A program made the translations under genes and the position numbers. DNA of 64,000 nt, from the NCBI GenBank assembly GCA_900110015.1, contig FOCD01000001.1, positions 1,043,994-1,107,993 on the forward strand. The letters run 5' to 3'. Below are positions 30,166 to 38,264 of the stretch, one piece after another (the first letter of the stretch is position 1; every line of letters starts with the position of its first letter). The notes below the pieces were generated by a model. The model ran no database searches. It was given only the letters and a program-made list of their open reading frames with translations, and was not told the DNA's origin. This stretch comes from Terribacillus saccharophilus. GTDB taxonomy: Bacteria > Bacillota > Bacilli > Bacillales > Amphibacillaceae.

Positions 30166-31769
30166 AACAGCCCCTTCTGGAAGTTGACCAGCTGACTGTC
30201 ACATTTGAGGAAGAAAGCTGCTCTACCTTAACTGATTTGAGCTTTACGATACAACAAGGAGACGACATTCTCCTTCTTGGACCTAGTGGTTCCGGAAAGA
30301 GCACACTCACGTACTGTTTGAACGGGTTGTATCCAAAAGAACTAGACGGGAAGATGAGCGGCAATATCTCCTTTGCTGGATCCAATATTGAGGAATTCAA
30401 AAGCGGAAAAATCAACTTAGAGGTTGGAACTGTATTTCAAGATCCAGAAACACAATTCTGTATGCTAACCGTAGAGGATGAGATTGCCTTCGGCCTAGAA
30501 AATAAGAAGATTTCTCCAGATTTGATGGAGTCAGAAATCGATCGAGTTCTCTCGCTTGTCGGATTGCAGCATCGGAGAAAAGATCAAATCCACACCCTTT
30601 CCGGAGGGCAAAAACAAAAACTAGCACTGGCAGCAGTTCTGGCTCTGGAGCCTCGCTTACTCATTTTAGATGAACCGACTGCCAATCTGGACCCGGCTGC
30701 TAGTAAGGATCTTGTTAAAACAATCCGTCACTTAAAAGAACAGCAGGATATCACACTCTTTATCATCGAGCACAATATTGACTACTGGCTTCCAATTATT
30801 AACCGGACGATGCTACTGGATCGAGATGGCTCGCTATTCTTTGACGGAGACTTGCGTGAGGCGGTCAATCTCTATGACGAGGAGATGCAGCAGCGCGGCA
30901 TTTGGCTGCCAGAAGCTGTTCTTCTAGCCAAGCAAGCACAGCTTGCAAAGCCCTGGCCGCTTACGATTGACCTTCTCCCTCACGGCTTGCAGTTCCAAAC
31001 AGAAGCACCAGAGATTAAGCAAACCAAGAAGTATATTGTCCACGTAGAAAATGCTATCTTTCGCAATAAAGATAAAGTCTTGCTAGATATCCCTGCCCTA
31101 GATATTCAACAAGGAGAATTAATAGCCATTACAGGCAAAAACGGCAGCGGAAAGACGCTTCTTTCTCGACTGATAACCGGATTGCTGAAGCCCACAGCTG
31201 GGGATATCGAGTTTCTCGGAAAAAAACTTCGTCGCTGGAAAACCAATGAACTTTATCAGCAAATCGGTTATGTGTTTCAAAATCCTGAGCATCAGTTCCT
31301 TACCGACTCTGTTTATGGAGAGCTTGCCTTTGGTCAGACAGTAAGCGAGGAAGAAATACAGAAGTCTTTGGAGGAAATTCAATTAGCTGATCAAGCCGAC
31401 AAGCATCCTTTTACCTTGAGCCAAGGTCAAAAAAGACGACTCAGTGTAGCAACCATGCTTGTCCAAGAGCCTCAACTCCTCGTGCTTGATGAGCCGACAT
31501 TTGGCCAAGACAGCCATACTACTGAAGTATTGATGGATCTAATTTGGAGACATCATCAGCGCGGATGCACAATTATTATGATCACGCATGATATGGACCT
31601 TGTCGACCGTTTCGCTTCACGCGTTTTGATTGTTGATCAAGGGCGTGTAGTAGAAGATAACTACCCTGCATCTATATGGAAGAAAACAGATCTGTCCGAC
31701 TACGGGCTCTCCCTTCCTGCAAAAGATGCTTATTATAAGCGATTGCAGGAGGACAGCCTCTATGCATAA
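30162..31769 (+). CDS. ykoD: ECF transporter double ATPase YkoD
   Basis: 535 residues with two ABC domains in one chain. The first has GPSGSGKST (about residue 44) and LSGGQKQKLALA; the second has GKNGSGKT (about 325) and LSQGQKRRLSVA, each followed by a Walker B aspartate (LLILDEPTANLD, LLVLDEPTFGQD). It powers uptake by the ECF module. Confidence 0.94.
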   Translation: MKQPLLEVDQLTVTFEEESCSTLTDLSFTIQQGDDILLLGPSGSGKSTLTYCLNGLYPKELDGKMSGNISFAGSNIEEFKSGKINLEVGTVFQDPETQFCMLTVEDEIAFGLENKKISPDLMESEIDRVLSLVGLQHRRKDQIHTLSGGQKQKLALAAVLALEPRLLILDEPTANLDPAASKDLVKTIRHLKEQQDITLFIIEHNIDYWLPIINRTMLLDRDGSLFFDGDLREAVNLYDEEMQQRGIWLPEAVLLAKQAQLAKPWPLTIDLLPHGLQFQTEAPEIKQTKKYIVHVENAIFRNKDKVLLDIPALDIQQGELIAITGKNGSGKTLLSRLITGLLKPTAGDIEFLGKKLRRWKTNELYQQIGYVFQNPEHQFLTDSVYGELAFGQTVSEEEIQKSLEEIQLADQADKHPFTLSQGQKRRLSVATMLVQEPQLLVLDEPTFGQDSHTTEVLMDLIWRHHQRGCTIIMITHDMDLVDRFASRVLIVDQGRVVEDNYPASIWKKTDLSDYGLSLPAKDAYYKRLQEDSLYA

Positions 31770-32499
31770 TATCAACCCTAGCATCAAAGCAGGAACAGTG
31801 ACGCTAGCTGCAATCGTTATCGCTTTTCTCTTTGATCCATTAGCACTTCTTTTGTACATCGGCTGGACGATCGCTGTAACATTGCTGTTCGGGAAGGTGC
31901 AAATAAGGAAGTATCTCCTCTATCTGCTTCCCTTCACTCTGTTCGCAATCGGTATGCTCGTATCCACTCTGCTATTTGCAAAGATACCGGAGAATCCATC
32001 TGTCACACAGCAGTTCCTCTTCTGGGACTTGCCGAGAGAAACAGTACAGGATGCACTTGCATTAGCTATCCGTGTATTCAGCTATAGCACACTATCCTTG
32101 CTTTTCGTCCTGACGACAGATAAAGTGGCTTTCATATTAAGTCTGATTCAGCAATGCCGCGTTTCGCCAAAGCTTGCATACGGTATTTTAGCTGGCTATC
32201 GCTTTTTACCGTTACTAAAAGATGAGTTAACAACAATTCGCTCTGCTCATCTTATTCGCGGAGCCAAAACGAATACAAGCAAATTCAGCCGATACAAACA
32301 ATACACTATTCCCTTGCTGGCCAGCGCTATTCGTAAAGCCGAACGGACAGCCATTGCCATGGAATCAAAGGGTTTCACAGGAGAAAGAGATCGAACATTT
32401 TACCGTACTTATCATACAAGTTGGATAGATTGGATCTTTGCTGCAGTTATGCTAGGTGCTATTGTTCTATGTATCATTGTTTCCAAATCGTTTCAGTAA
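31762..32499 (+). CDS. ykoC: ECF transporter transmembrane (T) component YkoC
   Basis: 245 residues with several transmembrane helices and the T-component Ala-Arg-Gly-type coupling motifs (SAHLIRGAKT, RTAIAMESKGF). I chose ATG 31762 because AGGAGG lies 9 bases upstream; the gene then overlaps ykoD by 8 bases. It completes the YkoFEDC importer. Confidence 0.92.
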   Translation: MHNINPSIKAGTVTLAAIVIAFLFDPLALLLYIGWTIAVTLLFGKVQIRKYLLYLLPFTLFAIGMLVSTLLFAKIPENPSVTQQFLFWDLPRETVQDALALAIRVFSYSTLSLLFVLTTDKVAFILSLIQQCRVSPKLAYGILAGYRFLPLLKDELTTIRSAHLIRGAKTNTSKFSRYKQYTIPLLASAIRKAERTAIAMESKGFTGERDRTFYRTYHTSWIDWIFAAVMLGAIVLCIIVSKSFQ

Positions 32500-32540
32500 A
32501 CAGCAGAAGGGTTATAATGGAGAAAAAAGGAGAGATGAAG

Positions 32541-33202
32541 ATGTGCGGCAGATTTACATTACTCACTCCCTGGGAAGAGCTCCTGCGCACCTATGATGCT
32601 GTCTCAGAAATGGAAGAACTCGAGCCAAGCTACAACATCGCACCAACGCAGCAAATTGTAGCAGTCATACATGACGGAAACAAACGAAGGCTGGGAACCC
32701 TGCGCTGGGGACTCATCCCGCCATGGGCACCAGATAAGAAAATAGGCAGCAAAATGATCAATGCCAGAGCCGAAACACTTGTAGAAAAACGCAGCTTTAA
32801 GAAAGCCTTCCAAAAACAGCGCTGCCTTATTCCCGCTGACAGTTTCTACGAATGGAAAACTGAAGACGGTAAAAAACAGCCCATGCGCATTCAGCGCAAA
32901 GATAAAACACCCCTCACATTCGCGGGTCTGTGGGAGAAATGGCAAGATGAAGATGGCTCTAAAATTTCACCTGCACCATCATCACAACCGAAGCCAACAG
33001 CTTCATGCAGCAGATTCATAACCGAATGCCGGTTATACTCTCATCTGCTTCTCAGGACATCTGGCTCGATTGGGAACAGCAAGTCCCAGATAAATTGCAG
33101 TCATTGCTGAAACCTTATTCTGAGGAACTGACTGCTTATCCTGTTTCTACGCTGGTGAATTCGCCGCGAAATAATAGTGAGGAATTGATTAATCCGTTGT
33201 GA
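32541..33202 (+). pseudogene. SRAP/YedK (HMCES-like) abasic-site protein, frameshifted
   Basis: ATG 32541 gives MCGRFTLL, placing the essential Cys at position 2, with AAAAAGGAG 8 bases upstream. Conserved YNIAPTQ, LRWGLIPPWA, INARAET, RCLIPADSFYEW and LTFAGLWEKW follow. At 32964-32968 the frame breaks. One frame continues as unrelated SPAPSSQ. The other continues the family as FTCTIITTEANSFMQQIHNRMPVIL (with the catalytic His) and ends NSEELINPL at 33202. One T lost from a short T run (ATTTC from ATTTTC) repairs the gene. SRAP proteins crosslink to abasic sites in single-stranded DNA; this copy looks inactivated unless the base is a sequencing error. Confidence 0.85.
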
Positions 33203-33205
33203 AAG

Positions 33206-33235
33206 GAGCATGCCCGGGGCATGCTCTTATTTTTC
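33206..33235 (+). terminator. terminator after the SRAP gene
   Basis: GAGCATGCC and GGCATGCTC pair around CGG, followed by TTATTTTT. Confidence 0.85.
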
Positions 33236-33343
33236 AGCTTTTAAACTACTATAGATTTTTGTTTTCAAACAATGTAACTTCTTTGCAGCTGATAATAAGT
33301 CCCTGTTTAAACTGGAGATATGCTGCCCTGAAAAGGCGAAAAA

Positions 33344-33365
33344 CCGACCGGCAGTTGCCGATCGG
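33344..33365 (-). terminator. terminator of the DUF5068-like lipoprotein gene
   Basis: CCGACCGGCA and TGCCGATCGG pair with one mismatch. On the minus strand the stem is followed by TTTTTC. Confidence 0.75.
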
Positions 33366-33371
33366 TATATA

Positions 33372-34682
33372 TTATTTAAGCTGAAATACTGCTTCTTTTC
33401 CTTTGGAAATGTCTTTAGCATCTTCATTTCTAATCGGACCAATCTCCATCTCGAAGGATTTATCCTTCCACAATTTGTCGTATTCTTCTTTATCGAGAAC
33501 ATACACTTGGAGTAATTCGCCTGATTCGCCACTCTCTATCACTTCAGAAATCCTATAGTTAGTTAGCATACCTTCATTTAATTGCCACCAGGAATCATCT
33601 ACTGTTAAAGTCGAGCTTATGCTTCCTAGTCCAATGTTTTCATCGGTTTTGTTATCCAGTGCAAAATTCACTGTTAGTAAGACCACTCCGTTGAAATCTT
33701 CAAACCGTGGTGCTTCATCCATATTCGGTGTAAACTCTGTAAATTGGTATCCTTCCAGCGTTACCGTAGTATCGCCAAGCTCCTGACTTTCACCGATACC
33801 CTCTTTCTGATCTAGCATTGCTTTCTCACCCATATTTTCAAGGGTAGTTGCATCCTCATAAAATCCTTCATTTATGTCTGTGGAGCTTTCTTTGCTTGTA
33901 TTTTCAGTATCTGCAGATTCAGATTCCTCTGCAGCAACGCTACTAAAATCAATTATGAATGAACCTTTCCGACCGATTGCTGTTGAAATATCATCCGGAT
34001 CAGTCTGTGCTGTTGGTGCTTCGATTGTACCTTCACCAGCCGCAATAGCTCCATAAAGCTCGGATTCACCAAGGGGATATGTATAAGTACCAGTGACAGA
34101 TTCACCAGCTTTAATCAGATACTTATTATCCGGGTTAAGCTTAACAGGTAATTGTCCTTCTTCCGGAAGAATCTCTCTATAGTTGTTGTACTGCTGCTTC
34201 GCTCCGGGAATACTCATATACATAGATGGCATGTAGTGAACATCTTCATCTGTATCATTCGTAATCGTATATTGAGTTAGAACGACAGCACCATTGGTTT
34301 CATCATTGAAAGGAATGCTGTAGTCTGTGTGGAAATCTTTCAGACCAACAATGGAGTATTGATCCAAAGAAGCTGTAACACCATCCATATCGTGGGTTTG
34401 TGGATCGGTACTCTCGTAGAAAACTGTTGCTTCTTCCGCATCTGTAGTTGTCTTCATATAATCAATTAGTTCGGCAGAATCTCCAGATTCGGAATCAACT
34501 GCAGCGGGTTCTTCGCTACCTGTTTCTTCATTTTTATTTTCACTGTCATTTTCACTCGCTGCTTTCTCCTCGGATGCAGCAGTTTTCTCCTCTGTGCTTG
34601 CTTCTTTATTATCAGCTCCACATCCACTGATAATGAATACAGAAAGCATTGCACCAAATAAAATCATTAACTTTTTATTCAT
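33372..34682 (-). CDS. secreted lipoprotein with two DUF5068-like domains
   Basis: 436 residues. Lipoprotein signal MILFGAMLSVFIISGCGA (lipobox ISGC), then a ~50-residue Glu/Ser-rich linker, then two similar beta-rich domains. The pattern VTASLDQYSIVGLKDF...NGAVVLTQYTITNDTDEDV recurs as VTLEGYQFTEFTP...NGVVLLTVNFALDNKTDENI, indicating an internal duplication. It resembles the DUF5068 group, whose function is unknown to me. CGGAGG lies before the ATG. It is anchored outside the membrane. Confidence 0.8.
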   Translation of the reverse strand: MNKKLMILFGAMLSVFIISGCGADNKEASTEEKTAASEEKAASENDSENKNEETGSEEPAAVDSESGDSAELIDYMKTTTDAEEATVFYESTDPQTHDMDGVTASLDQYSIVGLKDFHTDYSIPFNDETNGAVVLTQYTITNDTDEDVHYMPSMYMSIPGAKQQYNNYREILPEEGQLPVKLNPDNKYLIKAGESVTGTYTYPLGESELYGAIAAGEGTIEAPTAQTDPDDISTAIGRKGSFIIDFSSVAAEESESADTENTSKESSTDINEGFYEDATTLENMGEKAMLDQKEGIGESQELGDTTVTLEGYQFTEFTPNMDEAPRFEDFNGVVLLTVNFALDNKTDENIGLGSISSTLTVDDSWWQLNEGMLTNYRISEVIESGESGELLQVYVLDKEEYDKLWKDKSFEMEIGPIRNEDAKDISKGKEAVFQLK

Positions 34683-35211
34683 AGTTCAACCTCCGTTCAA
34701 AACTTACAATAAGCGTAACATGTTCTATAATCTGACAATATCGGCAGAAAGAAGTAAATTTCGCTATATTCCTTTTCCATTTCTGGGACTTCTCTGTCTT
34801 TCTTTGTAGTATAGAGTACCCAAATCGCTCTATAATGCATAAAATCAATGTTTTTTACCTCTTTCCACCACTTCAACACTACATTTCAAGTAGAAAAGAT
34901 AATCAACTAATGCACTCTTCAAATTGTAGAGAGCCCCTGTTTCTTGAGGCCGCTAAAAACGTTATTGAAGACAAAAAAGGAGGTCTGTCGATTCATTCTG
35001 AACGGACAGACATCCTTTTTCTTGATCTATTCCTTTTGCTCTTTCATTATCTTTAGGTTCTAAATTCTTCTTGAATTAAATATATTTCCATAATACCTAG
35101 CATTAATTATCAGCTACATTAGTCACTAACAATCTATTATGTTAATTGGTCATCTATGCTAAAACAAGTTCATATAAGCAAAAAGCCCCTAAACTCTTTT
35201 TAAAGAGATCT
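34683..35211. other. gene-free stretch, AT-rich
   Basis: No supported gene; the open frames are short and lack ribosome sites. It holds one strong hairpin (34974-35018) and marks the change from the moderate-GC backbone to the AT-rich accessory segment that reaches 38.25 kb. Confidence 0.6.
34974..35018. terminator. terminator-like hairpin in the gene-free stretch
   Basis: AAAAAAGGAGGTCTGTC and GGACAGACATCCTTTTTC pair with one bulged position around a 14-base loop, and a T run follows on the plus strand. No plus-strand gene precedes it, so it may be a remnant of a lost gene or the end of an unannotated RNA. Confidence 0.5.
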
Positions 35212-35820
35212 TCAACCTAAAAGATATAATTTTTTTAGAGTTTCTATAAAATCAGAATCCGTTTTTACCTCAATTACATTTATAAGGTCATAAAATAGCA
35301 TCAATTTTAAAGAAAAATTATATAGAACGCCCGCGGCACTATTTAAATTTCTTGATATATCTATATAAACTTTTGAATTACTCTTTCCAAGAAACAGAAC
35401 ATTGTATTTATCGTTTGTGCCTTTTTCTAAAATAAATCTATTTGGCTTATGTACTAGGAAAGAATAATATTGTTCATCTAAATTGGTCTTGAATATATTT
35501 TCAATATGAATTAAAGATATTGCATTCTGAATCTCATTTTGAACATTTGCATCATATTTTTTTACTTCCAACTTATTCTTTGAAAAGATATATAATGCCA
35601 ATATTGATTTATATTCATCTGTAAATTCATCTACTTTGTATTCATTTCCTCTAACAACTTCAAATAGTTCATATATATTCCTTACTTTATTTAAGTTTAA
35701 CTTAATAATAGTTTCAGCAACATTTTCTTCACTTACTGGTGCAACACAAATAATATCTGTATCTCTTTGGATCACTTTGAATTCACTATCAATTAAATTA
35801 AACACACCACTTAAGTCCAT
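35212..35820 (-). CDS. unrecognised protein, 202 aa
   Basis: Begins MDLSGVFNLIDSEFKVIQRD behind AAAGGAG. It is acidic, soluble, rich in Ile/Leu/Asn/Lys and AT-rich, with predicted mixed alpha/beta content and no signal peptide or membrane helix. I recognise no family. It lies in the AT-rich segment downstream of the type VII toxin locus with other genes of immunity-like character, so an orphan immunity or accessory role is conceivable but unsupported by motifs. Confidence 0.6.
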   Translation of the reverse strand: MDLSGVFNLIDSEFKVIQRDTDIICVAPVSEENVAETIIKLNLNKVRNIYELFEVVRGNEYKVDEFTDEYKSILALYIFSKNKLEVKKYDANVQNEIQNAISLIHIENIFKTNLDEQYYSFLVHKPNRFILEKGTNDKYNVLFLGKSNSKVYIDISRNLNSAAGVLYNFSLKLMLFYDLINVIEVKTDSDFIETLKKLYLLG

Positions 35821-36135
35821 ATTTTATACTCCTTTGTAGATTTATTTGTTTAGTAACATTAAGTTCTATTAATTTCTTATCGAGTAAGACAACAGTTAAG
35901 TTTATATATTTCATTGCGTTTCCTCACATGGTGGATTAAACTAATGAACAAATTTCCTAGAGTTAAACAAATCTTCAGTAACCTCATATACATGGTAAGA
36001 AGCTAGTCCACCTAGTACAAGTTATTCATAGTACCAATTTTGTGATGTTGTATTATGTGTTTTTATATACATTTTCATATAATATTCATCTCATGTCAGC
36101 CAGTTTTTTCACATCGAGTTCCTATACCAATTTTA
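35821..36135. other. gene-free AT-rich stretch
   Basis: No gene, RNA or repeat could be supported. It presumably holds the promoter of the 202-aa gene, but no convincing -35/-10 pair stood out. Confidence 0.4.
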
Positions 36136-36164
36136 AAAGGAGCATGTCACTGACATACTCCTTT
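36136..36164 (-). terminator. terminator of the ADP-ribosylglycohydrolase gene
   Basis: AAAGGAGCATGTCA and TGACATACTCCTTT pair with one mismatch around a single C. On the minus strand it is followed by TAAAATTGG, so the T tract is weak. Confidence 0.6.
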
Positions 36165-36181
36165 CACCCATTCATAAATGA

Positions 36182-37207
36182 TTAAAGACTACCGTACTCT
36201 TCTAACACTGCCTTATCGGCACAGAATTCATAGTATTTTTTTATTAGATTATCTATAAATTCTTTTCGAACTATCTTGTCTAACCATTCTTTGGGGATTT
36301 CATCCATTTTATAATACATGCCTGCTACCGAACCAGTTATAGATGCAACTGTATCCGAATCATCCCCTAAATTCACAGCTGTTAATATTGCATCCTTAAA
36401 GTTATCTGTATTTCCCATGCTCCAAATTGCAGCCTCTAGCGTATGGATAACATATCCATCAGAAGAAATTTCATCCATTGACAAATCTAAAAAGTCCACT
36501 TCAAATATTCGCTTATAATGATATAACTCTTTTATATATATATGATCTGTGTCAAAATTCTCGAAAAACAACTCTTTTATATCTGTTAAAGACTGAGCTA
36601 GTGAATTATTATGAAATAACCTAAGTAGTAACTCAACATAAATTATAGATCCTACTATTGAACGAGGGTGAGCATGGGTAATTTCTGTGTATTGTTTAAT
36701 TATTTCTGCTTTTCTCTTAAAATTAAAATCATTATGAAGCAGAAATGCTAGTGGAGCTATTCTCATTATTGCACCATTACCATTGTCATACTCAGAGTTT
36801 CCGCCACATTTTGGTGCTGGGACTTCATTTTTATATCTTTCTATAGCTTTACTAGTTGCGATACCAATATCAAATGTCTTACCGAAAGGTGTAAAATAAC
36901 CCGAATCCCTGTATCGTACAAATTTATCCATCAAACTATCTATATTACCATTTTCTATAATATTTTCAATCAAACACAAAGTCAGCGAGGTGTCATCAGA
37001 CCAAGTTCCTGGAGGCTGATTATGAGTTCCATATCCTGTTATATCATTTATATTAAAAGTACCTCTTTTTTTAAATTCCACTGGAACACCTATCAAATCT
37101 CCTAATATACCACCATACATAGTAGGAAGTACTCTCTTTTTTATTTTCAAACTAAGATATATCTTATTATCATCGTTCCATCTATCTACCATTCTTCTAC
37201 CTGACAT
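36182..37207 (-). CDS. ADP-ribosylglycohydrolase (DraG/ARH family)
   Basis: 341 residues. All the family's Mg-site motifs are present: GGILGDLIGVPVEF, TWSDDTSLTLC (Asp pair), GNGAIMRIAPLAF and GDDSDTVASITGSVAGMYY near residue 280. These enzymes remove ADP-ribose from proteins or hydrolyse ADP-ribosyl conjugates in the cytoplasm. It is AT-rich like its neighbours and sits about 1.1 kb downstream of a type VII toxin/immunity pair. By analogy with ARH-fold immunity proteins that undo ADP-ribosyltransferase toxins, a defensive role is a reasonable inference. No ADP-ribosyltransferase toxin is visible nearby, though. Confidence 0.9.
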   Translation of the reverse strand: MSGRRMVDRWNDDNKIYLSLKIKKRVLPTMYGGILGDLIGVPVEFKKRGTFNINDITGYGTHNQPPGTWSDDTSLTLCLIENIIENGNIDSLMDKFVRYRDSGYFTPFGKTFDIGIATSKAIERYKNEVPAPKCGGNSEYDNGNGAIMRIAPLAFLLHNDFNFKRKAEIIKQYTEITHAHPRSIVGSIIYVELLLRLFHNNSLAQSLTDIKELFFENFDTDHIYIKELYHYKRIFEVDFLDLSMDEISSDGYVIHTLEAAIWSMGNTDNFKDAILTAVNLGDDSDTVASITGSVAGMYYKMDEIPKEWLDKIVRKEFIDNLIKKYYEFCADKAVLEEYGSL

Positions 37208-37425
37208 CCTTCTACCTTCCTTTGTAGACTGTATGACTTCTATTAGAATATGCCTCTTCTTTATTGTATAAATTTAACTACACAACTAGAATAAAAAATC
37301 TTTAAAATGTAAAGTAAAACTCATTTTTTGATAAATAAAGCCCTTTTGTAACTGATAGGGAGTGTGGAATAACAATAAAAAGACAAAACAGTTTTACCGT
37401 ACTTAGTTAATTAAAAATTTTCTCA

Positions 37426-37821
37426 TTACTTAATTAAAATCTTATCTTTTATTTCATACATTATCGCATCATCTTTATTTATCCACTTCTGATAGATACC
37501 TTTTTCTATCAGATTCATACTTAATTTTTCCCAAATCTTATAATCACCAGTCATAGTAACAATGGATATCATATCACCTTTTGTTTCAACCACTTCAAAT
37601 TTATAACCTTTATGAATTGCTTCTATTCGTTTCTTATAAATTTGTTCTATGTCATTTTGATGGACATACTTTACAGATATGGTGTTATCGGCAATCTTTT
37701 TATTTTCGAATCCAAACAGTTCAGCTTGGAAATCTTCGGAACGCAAAATTATCTTTCCATCAGCTTTAATTCCTGCAGCATATTCTTTTCCCTCATATAT
37801 CGCAAAAGTATTATTTTTCAT
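37426..37821 (-). CDS. unrecognised small protein, about 131 aa; possible immunity protein
   Basis: MKNNTFAIYEGKEYAAGIKADGKIILRSED..., a soluble Lys/Ile-rich protein with strand-rich N-terminal and helical middle parts and an aromatic C-terminus (IWEKLSMNLIEKGIYQKW). ATG 37821 has GGGAG only three bases away; an upstream in-frame ATG at 37845 has no ribosome site, so the start is uncertain. It is separated from the toxin-immunity pair by a terminator. Size, composition and place fit an orphan immunity gene, but I know no family. Confidence 0.6.
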   Translation of the reverse strand: MKNNTFAIYEGKEYAAGIKADGKIILRSEDFQAELFGFENKKIADNTISVKYVHQNDIEQIYKKRIEAIHKGYKFEVVETKGDMISIVTMTGDYKIWEKLSMNLIEKGIYQKWINKDDAIMYEIKDKILIK

Positions 37822-37872
37822 ATTCTCCCATAAAATCAAACACATTGTGTTTTTCTACTTAACTTAAAAGGT

Positions 37873-37908
37873 AAAAAATCTTGTTTGGCAAGTACCAAGC
37901 AAGATTTT
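37873..37908 (-). terminator. terminator of the type VII secretion operon
   Basis: AAAATCTTG and CAAGATTTT, extended by TTTGG/CCAAG, pair around CAAGTA. On the minus strand the stem is followed by a TTTTTT tract. It is the first terminator-like structure found after esxA, apart from the hairpin at 52184. Confidence 0.75.
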
Positions 37909-37998
37909 CCATAGACTAAATATAATACAAACTATCTTTGCTATGTAGTAGCTGACAGATAATTTGCTGTCGCCTAACTCTTTATTCTTCTAATTTAA

Positions 37999-38253
37999 TT
38001 AATTACTAACTGTTCTATTATGCTGTATCAATACAAGCTCATAAAAGTAATTAAATGCATCTGACTCATTCTCAAACTCTTTAATAATATAATGTCCTAA
38101 CCGTTCACGTGTTTTATATATTTTCCAAACACCTTGACTAAAACAACATCCCATTACATAAGGTGCATCTGTAATTTGATTCAACTCAATCTGAAATTCA
38201 CCTAGATTTAGATTATCCTCTGCTATCTTTTTTATAAACTCAGCTTTATCCAT
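37999..38253 (-). CDS. putative immunity protein of the type VII toxin, 84 aa
   Basis: MDKAEFIKKIAEDNLNLGEFQIEL... a short acidic soluble protein with helix-strand-strand-helix character (APYVMGCCFSQGVWKIYKTRERLG, then ESDAFNYFYELVLIQ). ATG 38253 follows GAGGTGG and lies 12 bases after the toxin's stop. Position directly behind a polymorphic toxin, small size and co-transcription make it the likely cognate immunity protein. I cannot name its Imm family with confidence. Confidence 0.7.
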   Translation of the reverse strand: MDKAEFIKKIAEDNLNLGEFQIELNQITDAPYVMGCCFSQGVWKIYKTRERLGHYIIKEFENESDAFNYFYELVLIQHNRTVSN

Positions 38254-38264
38254 ATTCCACCTCA

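Noticed and set aside
34835-35056. Plus-strand 73-residue frame
   Set aside because: No ribosome site, no recognisable protein, and it runs through the terminator-like hairpin.
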